Positions 25,671 to 35,029 of a stretch of DNA of 64,000 nucleotides are shown here, piece after piece. The notes below the pieces were generated by a model, which was not told the origin of the DNA, searched no databases, and saw only the letters and a list, made by a program, of their open reading frames with translations. The position numbers were made by a program, and so were the translations under genes. This stretch comes from Gammaproteobacteria bacterium (GTDB lineage Bacteria; Pseudomonadota; Gammaproteobacteria; Steroidobacterales; Steroidobacteraceae): contig PLUE01000069.1 of the NCBI GenBank assembly GCA_003164785.1, positions 310,001 through 374,000 of the forward strand, in the 5' to 3' direction. Every line of letters starts with the position of its first letter. Positions within the stretch are counted from its first letter, which is position 1.

Positions 25671-27230
25671 CTACTCCCCGTCCCGTCGACGCTTGGCGAG
25701 CACGATGGTCTCGAACAACTCGTAATTCGACGTGGGTACTCGATCGGCGCCGAGCGCGTGGTGGTAGCTGATCGTGATCGTCGTCTCGCCACCCGCGATT
25801 CCGGGATCGACGTCGAAGACGGCAATGCCGTAGCCCGTGTCGGTGTCGCGCTGCGCCGACCAGATGGCATCCTCGACGGCATCAGCCCCCGGTTTGACGA
25901 AAGTGCCCGGCCTGGCGCCCGGCACCGGTCGGTTCGCCCGGGTCGTGACCTTGGCCTGCGGCCTGCCGCTCGTGGGTGACCCGCCCGGCTCCAGCGGGGA
26001 GTTGGTGCCGCCCCCGCCCAGAATGAAATGGATCGTGCCGTGAGTGGTATCGAATCGTCCGTCCGCAGGGGTGTCGGTGACGACCGGCCGCGGCTGCCAG
26101 GTGTCGACGGGCGCCCCCGTGATGGCATCGCGCCCCACATGATGATTGCAGCCCCGCACGGGCCAGCTCCGTTCGTAATCGTGATCGTGACCGCACAGAA
26201 CCAGGTCGACACCGTACCGATCGAACAGCGGCAGCCAGCTCTCGCGGATTCCCTTGTCCGAGCCATTGCCGTATTTCGAGGAGCTGAGCGCATCTTGGTG
26301 CATTTGCACGACGATCCAGTCGATGCTGGGGTTGGTTGAGGCCGCGGACAGCGTCGCCTCCAGCCAGCGCGTTTGAGCGCCGCCGCTGTAACCATGGATG
26401 TACAGGGACGTTCCTGGCTCGATGGGTGCATTCCCGGTGATGGGGGCTGGGCGCAACGGTGCGGGGCCGGCGACGAAGGCGCCGCTGTCCTGGTGGACGA
26501 CGTCGTCCGCGGAGAGAGAAACGAACAACACCGAACCGACCTGGAAGCAATACCACAGGCCCGGGAAGGCGGTGCCGTTCGCCGGCAGTGAGTACCGCGT
26601 CAGATAGGAGTCGAGCCCCTGCGGGCCGTTGTGGAATTCGATCTCGTGGTTGCCGGGGCAGGGCATCCATGGACGCCACGCGGCCGACAGCTGCGTGTTC
26701 CTGCCGAAGTCGGCCCAGACGGCGGGCTGCGTCCTGGGGTTGAGGTTCGCGTAGCAGAGGTCGCCGTTGAGCAGGTGGAACAGCGGCGCGAAGCGCTCGA
26801 CGGCCTGCACCGCATGTCGACTCTGGGGCGAGGACAGCATCCACGAGGTGTTGGGCGTGGACAGATCGCCGTAGCTCGTCCAGCGAAAGGGGGCCCGGCC
26901 CCGCGGTGCGGTTTGGAAGCTGGCCGTGAAAGGCCGGCCTCCGTGGCGGTCGTTATCGCACGTCACCGAGTAATGATAGGTCGATGCCGGGCGCAGCCGT
27001 TCGAGTTTGGCGTGATACGTGAAAATCGTGCGGCCATCGATCCCGTCGGTGTAAGTGCGTTGCACCGCGTGCACCGTATCCGCGGAGCCGGAATGCCGTA
27101 CGAGGACTCGCGGGGCGAGCGCCGGAGCCGGTGATGCCCAGCTGACCCACACGATCGTGGATGGATCCTCGCCCCAGGTGAGGTGAATCTGCTCCGGTGT
27201 GCCATCGGCGCCGGAGCCTCGACCCGTCAT
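25671..27230 (-). CDS. Purple acid phosphatase-like metallophosphoesterase
   Basis: 519 residues. An N-terminal fibronectin-like domain (PEQIHLTWGEDPSTIVWVSW, residues ~12-110) precedes the metallophosphatase domain with all five motif blocks: SYGDLS, NGDLCYAN, PGNHEIEF, VQMHQDA and CGHDHDYER. Metal ligands and the catalytic histidine are present. No signal peptide is seen, unlike most of the family, and the start (ATG 27230) overlaps the stop of the LysR gene upstream as ATGA. The protein may therefore be cytoplasmic, or its export signal has been lost. Confidence 0.86.
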   Translation of the reverse strand: MTGRGSGADGTPEQIHLTWGEDPSTIVWVSWASPAPALAPRVLVRHSGSADTVHAVQRTYTDGIDGRTIFTYHAKLERLRPASTYHYSVTCDNDRHGGRPFTASFQTAPRGRAPFRWTSYGDLSTPNTSWMLSSPQSRHAVQAVERFAPLFHLLNGDLCYANLNPRTQPAVWADFGRNTQLSAAWRPWMPCPGNHEIEFHNGPQGLDSYLTRYSLPANGTAFPGLWYCFQVGSVLFVSLSADDVVHQDSGAFVAGPAPLRPAPITGNAPIEPGTSLYIHGYSGGAQTRWLEATLSAASTNPSIDWIVVQMHQDALSSSKYGNGSDKGIRESWLPLFDRYGVDLVLCGHDHDYERSWPVRGCNHHVGRDAITGAPVDTWQPRPVVTDTPADGRFDTTHGTIHFILGGGGTNSPLEPGGSPTSGRPQAKVTTRANRPVPGARPGTFVKPGADAVEDAIWSAQRDTDTGYGIAVFDVDPGIAGGETTITISYHHALGADRVPTSNYELFETIVLAKRRRDGE

Positions 27231-28162
27231 CGAGCCGGACCGCGTGCGGCACGCCGCCGTGACGCAGGTGTTTTACCGGCGAGGGGGCGACGCGGGTCCG
27301 CCAGGTCGATCAAGGATCGAACACAGGGGTTGCGCGTCTGCTCGTTCCAGGCCAGCACCAACTCGATGGACGGCGGTTCGACCAGCGCCACGAACGCCAC
27401 ATTGGCGAGGCGGGTCTTTTGCAGTGAGCGAGGGACCAATGCCACCCCGAGGCCTTCCGCGACCATGGCGATCACCGTCTGCTGCAGAAATATCTCCAGG
27501 CGCACGGACGGAGTGAACCCATGCGACTGGCAATAGACCATGATCGTGTCGTGCAGCGCGGGCGCGGCTTCGCGGGGCGTGAAGATGAAGGGGTCCTTCG
27601 CCAAGCTCACCAGGTTGATGCGCTTCGCGCCCGCCAACCGATGCGTTCGCGGCAGCGCCGCCACCAGCGGCTCCCGCAGCAATGTCAGCGTGGTGAAGCC
27701 CGAATCGCCCGGCGGCGGCAGCATGATGCCAAGATCGACCTCATCGCTCGCCAGGGCCTGGATCAGAGGGGCGGAAAAGTATTCTCGCAGCCGGACCCGG
27801 ATGTCGGGATGCTCGGAAAGACACGCGCTGGCAAGCGCGGGCAGCACGCTGTAGGCGGCGTACATGTTGAAGCCGATCGACAGCAAGCCGCTCTCGCCGC
27901 GCGCGGTGGCGACTGCGGAGTCCTCGGCCCGGCGCAGTCCGGCCAGAAGGTTCAGCGCGTCGGCGTGCAACCGCTCGCCAGCCTTCGTCAAGACCACGGT
28001 CCGCGTGTTGCGCTCGAACAGCTGCACGCACAACTCACGCTCGAGCGCCGCGATTTGCCGGCTCAGCGGCGGCTGGGATATGTGCATGCGCAGCGCGGCC
28101 CTGCCGAAGTGCAAGGTCTCCGCGACGGCGACGAAATACTGCAATTGCTTGGTGTCGATCAT
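27227..28162 (-). CDS. LysR-family transcriptional regulator
   Basis: 311 residues from the ATG at 28162. The N-terminal winged helix reads LQYFVAVAETLHFGRAALRM followed by HISQPPLSRQIAALE. The effector domain (about 90-295) follows the usual two-lobe pattern (LSIGFNMYAAYSVLPALASA; EVDLGIMLPPP; VAEGLGVALVPRSL). Divergent from ilvC across a 135-base region with a dyad, and translationally coupled to the phosphatase gene downstream. It may regulate ilvC, the phosphatase, or both. Confidence 0.9.
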   Translation of the reverse strand: MIDTKQLQYFVAVAETLHFGRAALRMHISQPPLSRQIAALERELCVQLFERNTRTVVLTKAGERLHADALNLLAGLRRAEDSAVATARGESGLLSIGFNMYAAYSVLPALASACLSEHPDIRVRLREYFSAPLIQALASDEVDLGIMLPPPGDSGFTTLTLLREPLVAALPRTHRLAGAKRINLVSLAKDPFIFTPREAAPALHDTIMVYCQSHGFTPSVRLEIFLQQTVIAMVAEGLGVALVPRSLQKTRLANVAFVALVEPPSIELVLAWNEQTRNPCVRSLIDLADPRRPLAGKTPASRRRAARGPAR

Positions 28163-28210
28163 GGGAGCCTCCGCTGACAGGGCTAATCGATGCATAAAAG
28201 GTATCAATAA

Positions 28211-28231
28211 GCCCAATATATAGCATTGGGC
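28211..28231. promoter_or_regulatory. Dyad GCCCAAT-N7-ATTGGGC in the lysR-ilvC intergenic region
   Basis: Perfect 7-base inverted arms at 28211-28217 and 28225-28231 with an AT-rich spacer (ATATAGC) sit between the divergent lysR (start 28162) and ilvC (start 28298) genes. A regulator operator is a natural reading, although the arms are not the canonical T-N11-A LysR box. Confidence 0.5.
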
Positions 28232-28297
28232 AGCATCCGAGATAGCCGTTAACGTGGCCTCACTCCGGCGAATTCGCCTCACAGACAGGATCGACCC

Positions 28298-29317
28298 ATG
28301 CGTGTTTACTACGACCAGGATGCCAATCTCAGCCTGATCCGCGATCAGAAGATGGTCATCGTGGGGTTCGGCAGCCAGGGCCACGCTCACGCGCTCAATC
28401 TACGCGACAGTGGCTTGACCGATCTCCGCATCGCGCTGCGCGCCGGCTCGGCCAGCGCAAAAAAGGCCGCCGATGCGGGCTTCACGGTCGTCGATTTGCA
28501 GGACGCGGCGGCCTCCGCGGACGTGGTGATGGTGCTCACGCCCGACGAAGGGCAGGCGGATCTGTACCGCGAGCAGCTGCACGAGACGATGAAGCCGGGC
28601 GCCTCACTCGTCTTTGCCCATGGATTGAGCGTGCATTTCAACCTGCTCGAACCGCGCGGCGATCTCGACGTCTTCATGATCGCGCCGAAGGGACCCGGCC
28701 ACACCGTGCGTTCGGAGTACCGGCGGGGCGGCGGAGTTCCCTGTTTGGTGGCCGTCGCCCAGAATCCGTCGGGCGGGGCGCTGCAAAAGGCGCTGGCCTA
28801 CGCGTCCGCCATCGGTGGGGGGCGCGCCGGCATCATCGAGACCAGCTTCAAGGAGGAATGCGAGACCGACCTTTTCGGCGAGCAGGCGGTTCTGTGCGGC
28901 GGCCTGGTCGAGTTGATCAAGGCGGGCTACGAGACGCTGACCGAGGCCGGATATGCCCCCGAAATGGCGTATTTCGAGTGCCTGCACGAGATGAAGCTGA
29001 TCGTCGATCTGATCTACGAAGGCGGCATCGCCAACATGAATTACTCCATCAGCAATACTGCCGAGTATGGTGAGTACGTCGCCGGCCCCAGAATCATCAA
29101 CGCCGAGACCAAGGCGGAGATGAAACGCGTCCTGAACGACATCCAGTCCGGCCGCTTTGCGCGCGACTGGATGCTCGAGAACCGCGTCAATCAGCCGAGC
29201 TTCAAGGCCATGCGGCGCCGTCTGGCGGAGCACCCCATCGAGAAGACCGGCGAGAAGCTGCGCTCGATGATGCCTTGGATTCGTCAAGGCGCGCTGGTGG
29301 ATAGAAGCCGTAACTGA
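28298..29317 (+). CDS. ilvC: Ketol-acid reductoisomerase (NADP+), class I
   Basis: 339 residues, the class I length. It converts 2-acetolactate or 2-aceto-2-hydroxybutyrate into the dihydroxy acids of valine/leucine and isoleucine synthesis. The cofactor motif GFGSQGHAHALNL is followed by an Arg/Ser-containing NADP loop (RAGSASAKK). Other marks are APKGPGHTVRSEY with the catalytic histidine, and the metal-binding ETDLFGEQAVLCGG and ECLHEMKLIVDLIYEGG. No ilvB/ilvN are adjacent, which is unusual since they often form an operon with ilvC. Divergent from a LysR gene. Confidence 0.95.
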   Translation: MRVYYDQDANLSLIRDQKMVIVGFGSQGHAHALNLRDSGLTDLRIALRAGSASAKKAADAGFTVVDLQDAAASADVVMVLTPDEGQADLYREQLHETMKPGASLVFAHGLSVHFNLLEPRGDLDVFMIAPKGPGHTVRSEYRRGGGVPCLVAVAQNPSGGALQKALAYASAIGGGRAGIIETSFKEECETDLFGEQAVLCGGLVELIKAGYETLTEAGYAPEMAYFECLHEMKLIVDLIYEGGIANMNYSISNTAEYGEYVAGPRIINAETKAEMKRVLNDIQSGRFARDWMLENRVNQPSFKAMRRRLAEHPIEKTGEKLRSMMPWIRQGALVDRSRN

Positions 29318-29658
29318 TAGCGGCCTCGCAACCGACGAAGGCGTCGCGCCCGAGGATATAAATTCTCATTCGAGCTGGGGAAGGATTTTCGGTACAGTTT
29401 GGTCATGAGCACCGATACCGCCTTGGATCCCCCGGGCCGCGCTGCCGCCGTCATGCACTTTCGAGGCATCGGATTGGCACATTCTCTCCCGTCACTGGTA
29501 CCCTACCGCCGAGGCCTGAAGCGCCTGGGGTTGGGCCGGTTTTTCCTCGTCTGATGCCCATCGTCGCGCGCCAGCGCCCCGAGCCTGAGAAAAACCGGTA
29601 CGATCGACCGCGCCATTGGCACAGCATTTCTCACGCCTGGATCACGGATCTCTGCTAC
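29318..29658. other. Intergenic region with no convincing gene
   Basis: About 340 bases between ilvC and the carboxylesterase. It contains a 49-codon frame (29405-29554) without a good ribosome site and an upstream in-frame extension of the esterase. I see no RNA gene. It presumably carries the ilvC 3' end and the esterase promoter. Confidence 0.45.
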
Positions 29659-31257
29659 ATGAATTCACGCCCCGTATCGTCGGCGCTCCGCGCCATCGGT
29701 TGTTCTCTCCTCGCCGGCATGATGTCGATGCCGGTCGTTGCCGCAGACTCCTTGGTCGTCGCCACTGACCGCGGTCTCGTGCGGGGCGCGAGCGGACCTG
29801 GCGTGCGGGAGTTCAAGGGCATTCCTTTCGCCCGGCCGCCGGTCGGGTCGCGCCGCTTCGCGCCGCCCGAGGACGCCGCGGCGTGGCATGGTGTCCTCGA
29901 TGCGACCCAGTACCGAAGCGCGTGTCCGCAACTGTCGCGCTATGGCCTGACCGATGCCAGCGACGATGAGAACTGCCTTTATCTCAACGTCACGGCGCCC
30001 ACCGCCGGCCCGAAAAGGAAGCGTCCCGTCATCGTTTGGATCCACGGCGGCGCCTACGTTGGCGGATCCAGCAATCTGTATCCGCTCGACTACCTGTCGC
30101 GCCACGGCGATGTGGTCGTCGTGTCGATCAACTATCGGTTGGGCGTGTTGGGCTTCATGGCGCATCCGCAATTGCCGGCGGCGCACAACGGCAGCCTCGG
30201 GCTCGAGGATCAGAGGGTGGCGCTGCGCTGGGTCAAGCGCAACATCGCGGCGTTCGGCGGCGACCCGGCGAACGTCACGCTGGCCGGCGAGTCCGCAGGT
30301 GCTGCCAGCGTCTGCATGCAATTGATGTCGGTCGACGAATCGCGCGGCCTGTTCCAAAAGGCCATCATTCAGAGCATCGCATGCACCGTGCATCTGGAGA
30401 CGGTGGCGGACGCCGGCAAGGTCGGCGAGCAAGTCGCAAGTCTCGTGCATTGCGACGCCGCCGACGCCGTCGCCTGTCTGCGCACGAAATCGGTCAAGGA
30501 ATTGCTCGACGCGCAGACGGCCGCGGGCGCCGCCAATTCACGGGCGTTCACCCCGAGCGTCGGTTCGATCAGCGTGCCGCGCCAGGGCGAGGAGGCCTTC
30601 TTCACTGGTAAATTCCTGCGGGTGCCCCTCATCAATGGCGGCAACCGCGACGAGCTGCGTCTGTACGTCGCGTACGCCATGGCCGCGGGCCTCACCGTGA
30701 CGAGCGAGACCTATCCGGCGCTCGTGAAGTCCCTGTACGGCGATGCCGCGCCGGCGGTGCTCGCGCAATATCCGCTCGCCAATTTTCCCTCGGCGCCCTC
30801 GGCGCTCGGCACCATCCAATCGGATTTTCTGGCGGACAATCCACTCAGCAATTGCCTCTACCTGGAGACGGCCGATCGCGCATCGCGTTACGTGCCGGTG
30901 TACCAGTACGAGTTCACCGACCGTCATGCGCCGCCCGAGATGGCGGATCCCGGCTTCGAAATGGGCGCCGTGCACGCAGCCGAGCTGCCCTATTTCTTTC
31001 CGCACATTTCTCATAACAGCAAGGTGGACGGTCCGGATCTGGAGGCCGCCAGCCAACGGCTTTCCGCGGAAATGGTCGCTTATTGGAGCAGCTTCGCTTA
31101 TACGGGACGGCCCGCGCCCGTGGGACTCACGCCATGGCCGCTGTATCGATCCGCGGTCGATGTGATGCAGTTCGAGCCCGGAGCGGTCCACCCCTTCGAT
31201 GCGGGCGCGTCACACCACTGCCCGTTCTGGCGGAGCCATTATCCGACCCTGCTGTGA
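29659..31257 (+). CDS. Type-B carboxylesterase / para-nitrobenzyl esterase, secreted
   Basis: 532 residues of an alpha/beta hydrolase. The signal peptide ends in LLAGMMSMPVVAA. Family motifs are FKGIPFARPPVGSRRF, DENCLYLNV, the oxyanion segment WIHGGAYVGGSS, and the nucleophile elbow AGESAGAASV. A Glu/Asp and His complete the triad later in the sequence (ELRLYVAY and AVHAAELPYFF regions). I chose the ATG at 29659 for its signal peptide; the frame is open further upstream. It hydrolyses carboxylic esters in the periplasm; the natural substrate is unknown. Confidence 0.9.
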   Translation: MNSRPVSSALRAIGCSLLAGMMSMPVVAADSLVVATDRGLVRGASGPGVREFKGIPFARPPVGSRRFAPPEDAAAWHGVLDATQYRSACPQLSRYGLTDASDDENCLYLNVTAPTAGPKRKRPVIVWIHGGAYVGGSSNLYPLDYLSRHGDVVVVSINYRLGVLGFMAHPQLPAAHNGSLGLEDQRVALRWVKRNIAAFGGDPANVTLAGESAGAASVCMQLMSVDESRGLFQKAIIQSIACTVHLETVADAGKVGEQVASLVHCDAADAVACLRTKSVKELLDAQTAAGAANSRAFTPSVGSISVPRQGEEAFFTGKFLRVPLINGGNRDELRLYVAYAMAAGLTVTSETYPALVKSLYGDAAPAVLAQYPLANFPSAPSALGTIQSDFLADNPLSNCLYLETADRASRYVPVYQYEFTDRHAPPEMADPGFEMGAVHAAELPYFFPHISHNSKVDGPDLEAASQRLSAEMVAYWSSFAYTGRPAPVGLTPWPLYRSAVDVMQFEPGAVHPFDAGASHHCPFWRSHYPTLL

Positions 31258-31275
31258 TGCGGTCTCGCGGACGAT

Positions 31276-31303
31276 GAACGGAATGTGAGCGCGAGGTCCG
31301 TTC
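31276..31303 (+). terminator. Possible hairpin between convergent esterase and cupin genes
   Basis: GAACGGA (31276-31282) and TCCGTTC (31297-31303) form a 7-base stem with a 14-base loop between two convergent stops. The T-rich tail is weak (CGTCGCCTTTAT), so termination is only suggested. Confidence 0.3.
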
Positions 31304-31311
31304 CGTCGCCT

Positions 31312-31755
31312 TTATGGCAGGAGTTGCACGTCGCCCTTCACCTGCGGGGGCAGCTTGATCACGAGCATCTTCAGCTCCCCGCTGTTCGCGTGCGACCCGC
31401 CATGCGCGGTGCCCTTCGGGATGATGATGAGATCGCCCGCGTGCACCTGGCGCGGGCTGTCGCCCACCCAAAACGTGCCGGAACCGGAAACGACGTATTG
31501 AATCTCGATCGAAGACTGGTGCGAATGCCTGGGCGCATCGCCGACCTGCACGGACACCGCGCCTTCCGGTGTCGACACGAAGGTCTTCGACCTCAGCGTT
31601 CCGGCGTTCGGAATGACGGGGCCGATGTCGGCGTCCCGAAGAGCCGCCAGATCGATGACCTGCGGCTCGAGCGTGGGTTCCTGCGCGTGGACCATCGCGG
31701 CGCCGAGCACCAGCATCGCCGCCACGGTTCGCGCGGCTTTCTTGAATTTTGTCAT
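31312..31755 (-). CDS. Secreted cupin-domain protein
   Basis: 147 residues from the ATG at 31755 with a signal peptide (VAAMLVLGAAMVHAQ). A single cupin barrel carries motif 1 HSHQSSIEIQYVVSGSGTFW and motif 2 PRQVHAGDLIIIPKGTAHGG, with the usual metal-binding histidines and glutamate. Its role is unknown; small periplasmic cupins may bind metals or sugars. It converges on the esterase gene. Confidence 0.85.
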   Translation of the reverse strand: MTKFKKAARTVAAMLVLGAAMVHAQEPTLEPQVIDLAALRDADIGPVIPNAGTLRSKTFVSTPEGAVSVQVGDAPRHSHQSSIEIQYVVSGSGTFWVGDSPRQVHAGDLIIIPKGTAHGGSHANSGELKMLVIKLPPQVKGDVQLLP

Positions 31756-31992
31756 GAGTCGAATTCTCCCGGACCAACGATACGTCCCCGCGGGCGTCGC
31801 CGAGTCGTGCGTAAACGGCTTTGTCAAGAATAGCATCGCCGGTTACCCTACAATTCGTCGCTATGCTATTTAATCGTTCGATCAGCAGCAACCCCGCCGC
31901 GCCCACGGCGCTCGGGACAACCGCATTCGTGCTCTGGCCTCTGTCACGGCGGCTCGACGCGGGTGCGCGCCGCTGATACCGGCCGTCGCGCC

Positions 31993-33294
31993 TTATTTTT
32001 TATGCTCGGCGATCAAGCGTCGGTACAGCGCGATCGTCTGATCGGCAATGGCGGACCACGCGAAGTGAGCTTCGACGCGTCGACGGCCGGCTTCACCGTA
32101 GCGCTTCGCCTTGGCCGGGTCGTTCAGGAGGTCGGTGACCTGGGCGGCGAGGTCGCGGGCGAATCGAACCGGGTCGGCCGGCAGGGTGGTTTGGGGATCG
32201 GGTTCGAATGGCACGAGGTGCCCCGTTTCGCCCTCGACGACAACCTCGAGAATGCCGCCCGTGGCGGAAGCGACCACCGGCGCCTTGCAGGCCATCGCTT
32301 CGAGATTGATGATGCCGAAGGGCTCATAGACCGACGGGCAGCAGAAAACCGCGCAATGCGAATAGAGCTGGATGGCCTCGAACTTCGTCACCATCTGCTC
32401 GATCCAGACGATGTTGTGGCCCGTCTGGGTCGGGTCCCCGGTGGCGATGGAATGACCCCCGTTGGGCGCAAAGTTCTCCACGGCGGCGCGCTGGCTGCCC
32501 GGCGTGTCGAGGCGCAGGGATTCGATTTTCGCCCTGATCTCGGCCGCAATTTCCGGCGTGTCCGGCGCGCCGGCGCAGAGCACCACCTGGGTTCCGGGCG
32601 GCATGTGCGGGATGGCATCGAGCAGGTGTGTGACTCCTTTTTGACGCGTGATGCGCCCGACGAACAGCACGTACGGGCGTGTGGGATCGACGCCGTACTT
32701 TTCCAGCGCCGTGATGTCGTCGGTGTACTGATATTGGTCGAGATCGATGCCGTTGTAGATCACGTGGATGCGGTCGGGATCGACCTCGGGGTAGGCCTTG
32801 AGGATGTCGGCCTTGGTGCCGTTCGAGACCGCGATGACGGCATCGGCGTCGAGAATGGCGGTACGCTCCATCCAGGACGAGAGGGCGTAACCGCTGCCGA
32901 GCTGCTCGGCCTTCCAGGCACGCAGCGGCTCGAGCGAGTGTGTGGTCAGAACGAAGGGAATGTTGTAGAGCTTCTTGGCCAGAAACCCCGCCATCGAGAC
33001 ATACCAGGTGTGTGTGTGGACGAGGTTGATTGCGCTCAATTCCTTCATCTGCGCGAGATTGAGCGCGAAGGCGTCGACGGCAGCCTTGAATTTCTGTTTC
33101 GTGTCGCCGGTGATCCCGGCGAGGGGCTCGAGGCCGTGGACGTGCAGGTTGCCGACGTCTTCCTGTTGCGTGCCCCAGCAATGGACTTCGACCTCGATCT
33201 TCTTGGCGAGCTCCAACGACAGGTATTCGACGTGAACGCCCGCTCCCCCGTAAACATTGGGAGGGTATTCACGAGTCATCAGGCCTATGCGCAT
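31993..33294 (-). CDS. GT4 glycosyltransferase of the actinobacterial-type glycogen synthase (GlgM-like) family
   Basis: 433 residues. The N-terminal lobe begins MRIGLMTREYPPNVYGGAGV with HVEYLSLEL, and contains LVHTHTWYVSMAGFLAK and LTTHSLEPLRAWKAEQLG. The C-terminal lobe has VLFVGRITRQKGV and the nucleotide-sugar glutamates in YEPFGIINLEAMACKAPVVA. This matches the family whose characterised mycobacterial and Streptomyces members use ADP-glucose to make maltose-1-phosphate or alpha-1,4-glucan. No glgC, glgB or glgE is nearby, so the product is inferred from the family only. Confidence 0.87.
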   Translation of the reverse strand: MRIGLMTREYPPNVYGGAGVHVEYLSLELAKKIEVEVHCWGTQQEDVGNLHVHGLEPLAGITGDTKQKFKAAVDAFALNLAQMKELSAINLVHTHTWYVSMAGFLAKKLYNIPFVLTTHSLEPLRAWKAEQLGSGYALSSWMERTAILDADAVIAVSNGTKADILKAYPEVDPDRIHVIYNGIDLDQYQYTDDITALEKYGVDPTRPYVLFVGRITRQKGVTHLLDAIPHMPPGTQVVLCAGAPDTPEIAAEIRAKIESLRLDTPGSQRAAVENFAPNGGHSIATGDPTQTGHNIVWIEQMVTKFEAIQLYSHCAVFCCPSVYEPFGIINLEAMACKAPVVASATGGILEVVVEGETGHLVPFEPDPQTTLPADPVRFARDLAAQVTDLLNDPAKAKRYGEAGRRRVEAHFAWSAIADQTIALYRRLIAEHKK

Positions 33295-33415
33295 GGGATC
33301 CTCCGGCTTCGATACCGCTTAGGATGACAGAGTTGCAGCGAATCGATTACGACAAATTGCGCAAGGTGCCCCGCGTCGGGCAATATCAAACCCGGCAACT
33401 GAGGCGTGTATTTGC

Positions 33416-34294
33416 ATGAAACTCGTACGATTCGGTGCGGTGGGCGCGGAGAGGGCGGGCCTCGTGGATTCGGAAGGACGCATCCGTGACTTGTCGGGCC
33501 GTATTCCCGACATCGATCCAGATGGGCTCGCGCCGGCCCGATTGGCGGAGCTGTCCCGGGTGGATGTCTCCCAGCTTCCGATCGTGGATGGAAGCTCGCG
33601 TCTCGGTACGCCGCTAATGGGAATTTCCAAATTCATCGCCATCGGACTGAACTATTCGGATCATGCGGCCGAAGCCAATCTGCGCAGCCCGTCCGAGCCG
33701 GTCATTTTCACCAAGGCAACCTCAAGCATCTGTGGACCGAATGATGCTCTCGTCATCCCGCGCGGTTCGATGAAAACCGACTGGGAGGTGGAATTGGGCG
33801 TGGTAATCGGCCGGCGTGCGTCGTACGTGTCGAAGATCGAGGCCCTCGACCACGTCGCGGGCTATGTTTGCGTCAATGACGTGTCCGAGCGCGCATACCA
33901 GATCGAGCGCGGCGGCACCTGGGACAAAGGCAAGGGATGCGACACGTTCGGCCCGATCGGACCCTGGTTGGTCACGACTGACGAGGTCGGTGATCCGCAG
34001 CGACTCGCGATGTGGCTCGACGTCAACGGCATCCGAAAACAATCCGGATCGACCGCCAACATGATCTTCGACGTCGCCACCTTGGTGTCGTACGTGAGCG
34101 AGTTCATGACGCTGCTGCCCGGCGACATCGTCACGACAGGCACGCCCGCCGGTGTCGGCATGGGTCAGAAGCCGGACCCGCAATACCTCAAGCCGGGCGA
34201 CGTCGTCACCTTGGGAGTTCACAAGTTGGGTACGCAGCGCCAGGTGTGTGTGGCCTGGAATGGCACCGCCAGTCCTGCAACGCCTTGGGTTTGA
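33416..34294 (+). CDS. Fumarylacetoacetate hydrolase-family protein
   Basis: 292 residues with an N-terminal cap (MKLVRFGAVGAERAGLVDSE) and the FAH barrel: IAIGLNYSDHAAEA, the metal-binding DWEVELGVVIGR and YVCVNDVSER, GSTANMIFD and PGDIVTTGTPAGVGMG. Members include ureidoglycolate lyase, 2,4-diketo-3-deoxy-fuconate hydrolase and related C-C hydrolases or decarboxylases. The substrate cannot be decided. Divergent from the glycosyltransferase gene. Confidence 0.9.
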   Translation: MKLVRFGAVGAERAGLVDSEGRIRDLSGRIPDIDPDGLAPARLAELSRVDVSQLPIVDGSSRLGTPLMGISKFIAIGLNYSDHAAEANLRSPSEPVIFTKATSSICGPNDALVIPRGSMKTDWEVELGVVIGRRASYVSKIEALDHVAGYVCVNDVSERAYQIERGGTWDKGKGCDTFGPIGPWLVTTDEVGDPQRLAMWLDVNGIRKQSGSTANMIFDVATLVSYVSEFMTLLPGDIVTTGTPAGVGMGQKPDPQYLKPGDVVTLGVHKLGTQRQVCVAWNGTASPATPWV

Positions 34295-34364
34295 CTCAGG
34301 GTCGGCATCACGGTACACCTGAACCGCAGGGTAGCCGCCCCGCCCATCGACAGGAGCAGCGGAT

Positions 34365-34964
34365 TTGTCACGACGATTACCCCAGCTGCTGCAGGTTGGT
34401 TCCCACCATGTGCGCCCGGCGACATTCGCCGACGCGCCCGAGCTGGCGCGCGTTCATGTCATGTGCTGGCACGAGACCTATCGCGGTCTGGTGCCGGATG
34501 ACTTGTTGGCAGCCTACACGGCCGAGAACGGCGAATTGATTTGGGGTCGCATCTTGAACGACCCCGCGGCTTTCAATGCGGCCGCCGTCTACCTCGCCAC
34601 CCATGCCGGTGCGGTCGTCGGCTTCGCGTCCTGCGGTTCGCAGCGCTCCGCGGAGCTGTCCGCCGCCTACGACGGCGAGATCAGCACCGTCTACGTGTTG
34701 AAGGCACTCCAGCGTCGACGGACCGGCGCGGGCCTCATGCACGAAGCGGCGTGCGATCTGATCGAGCGGGGATTCGGCGCCGCCAGTGTGTGGGTCCTCC
34801 GGGATAACGCGCCGGCCCGTCGCTTTTACGAGCGTTGCGGGGGCAGCCTCATCGGCGAGAGAACGGATGTGCGGGGCGACGTCGCGCTGCTGGAGGTCGC
34901 CTACGGTTGGGCCTCATTGGTCACGCTGCGCGAGAACGCGCAGCGGCTGATGTCCAACGAGTAG
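34365..34964 (+). CDS. GNAT-family N-acetyltransferase
   Basis: 199 residues. It begins at a TTG (34365); I trust this start because AGGAG lies eight bases upstream. The acetyl-CoA fold shows VRPATFADAPELARVHVMCW, EISTVYVLKALQRRRTGAGL (motif A, a variant of Q/RxxGxG/A) and DNAPARRFYERCGG near the end. RimI-like or small-molecule acetyltransferases share this pattern; the acceptor is unknown. Confidence 0.85.
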   Translation: MSRRLPQLLQVGSHHVRPATFADAPELARVHVMCWHETYRGLVPDDLLAAYTAENGELIWGRILNDPAAFNAAAVYLATHAGAVVGFASCGSQRSAELSAAYDGEISTVYVLKALQRRRTGAGLMHEAACDLIERGFGAASVWVLRDNAPARRFYERCGGSLIGERTDVRGDVALLEVAYGWASLVTLRENAQRLMSNE

Positions 34965-35029
34965 CGATGCGTGCCTTACGACTTGATGAATGCCAGCAGA
35001 GCGGCGTTTATCGTGTCCGCTTGCGTCGT

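Noticed and set aside
29405..29554. 49-codon ORF between ilvC and the esterase
   Set aside because: No ribosome-binding site and no recognisable sequence; could be noise.
31863..31976. 37-codon ORF between the cupin and the glycosyltransferase
   Set aside because: Too short, no ribosome site and low-complexity Arg/Ala content.
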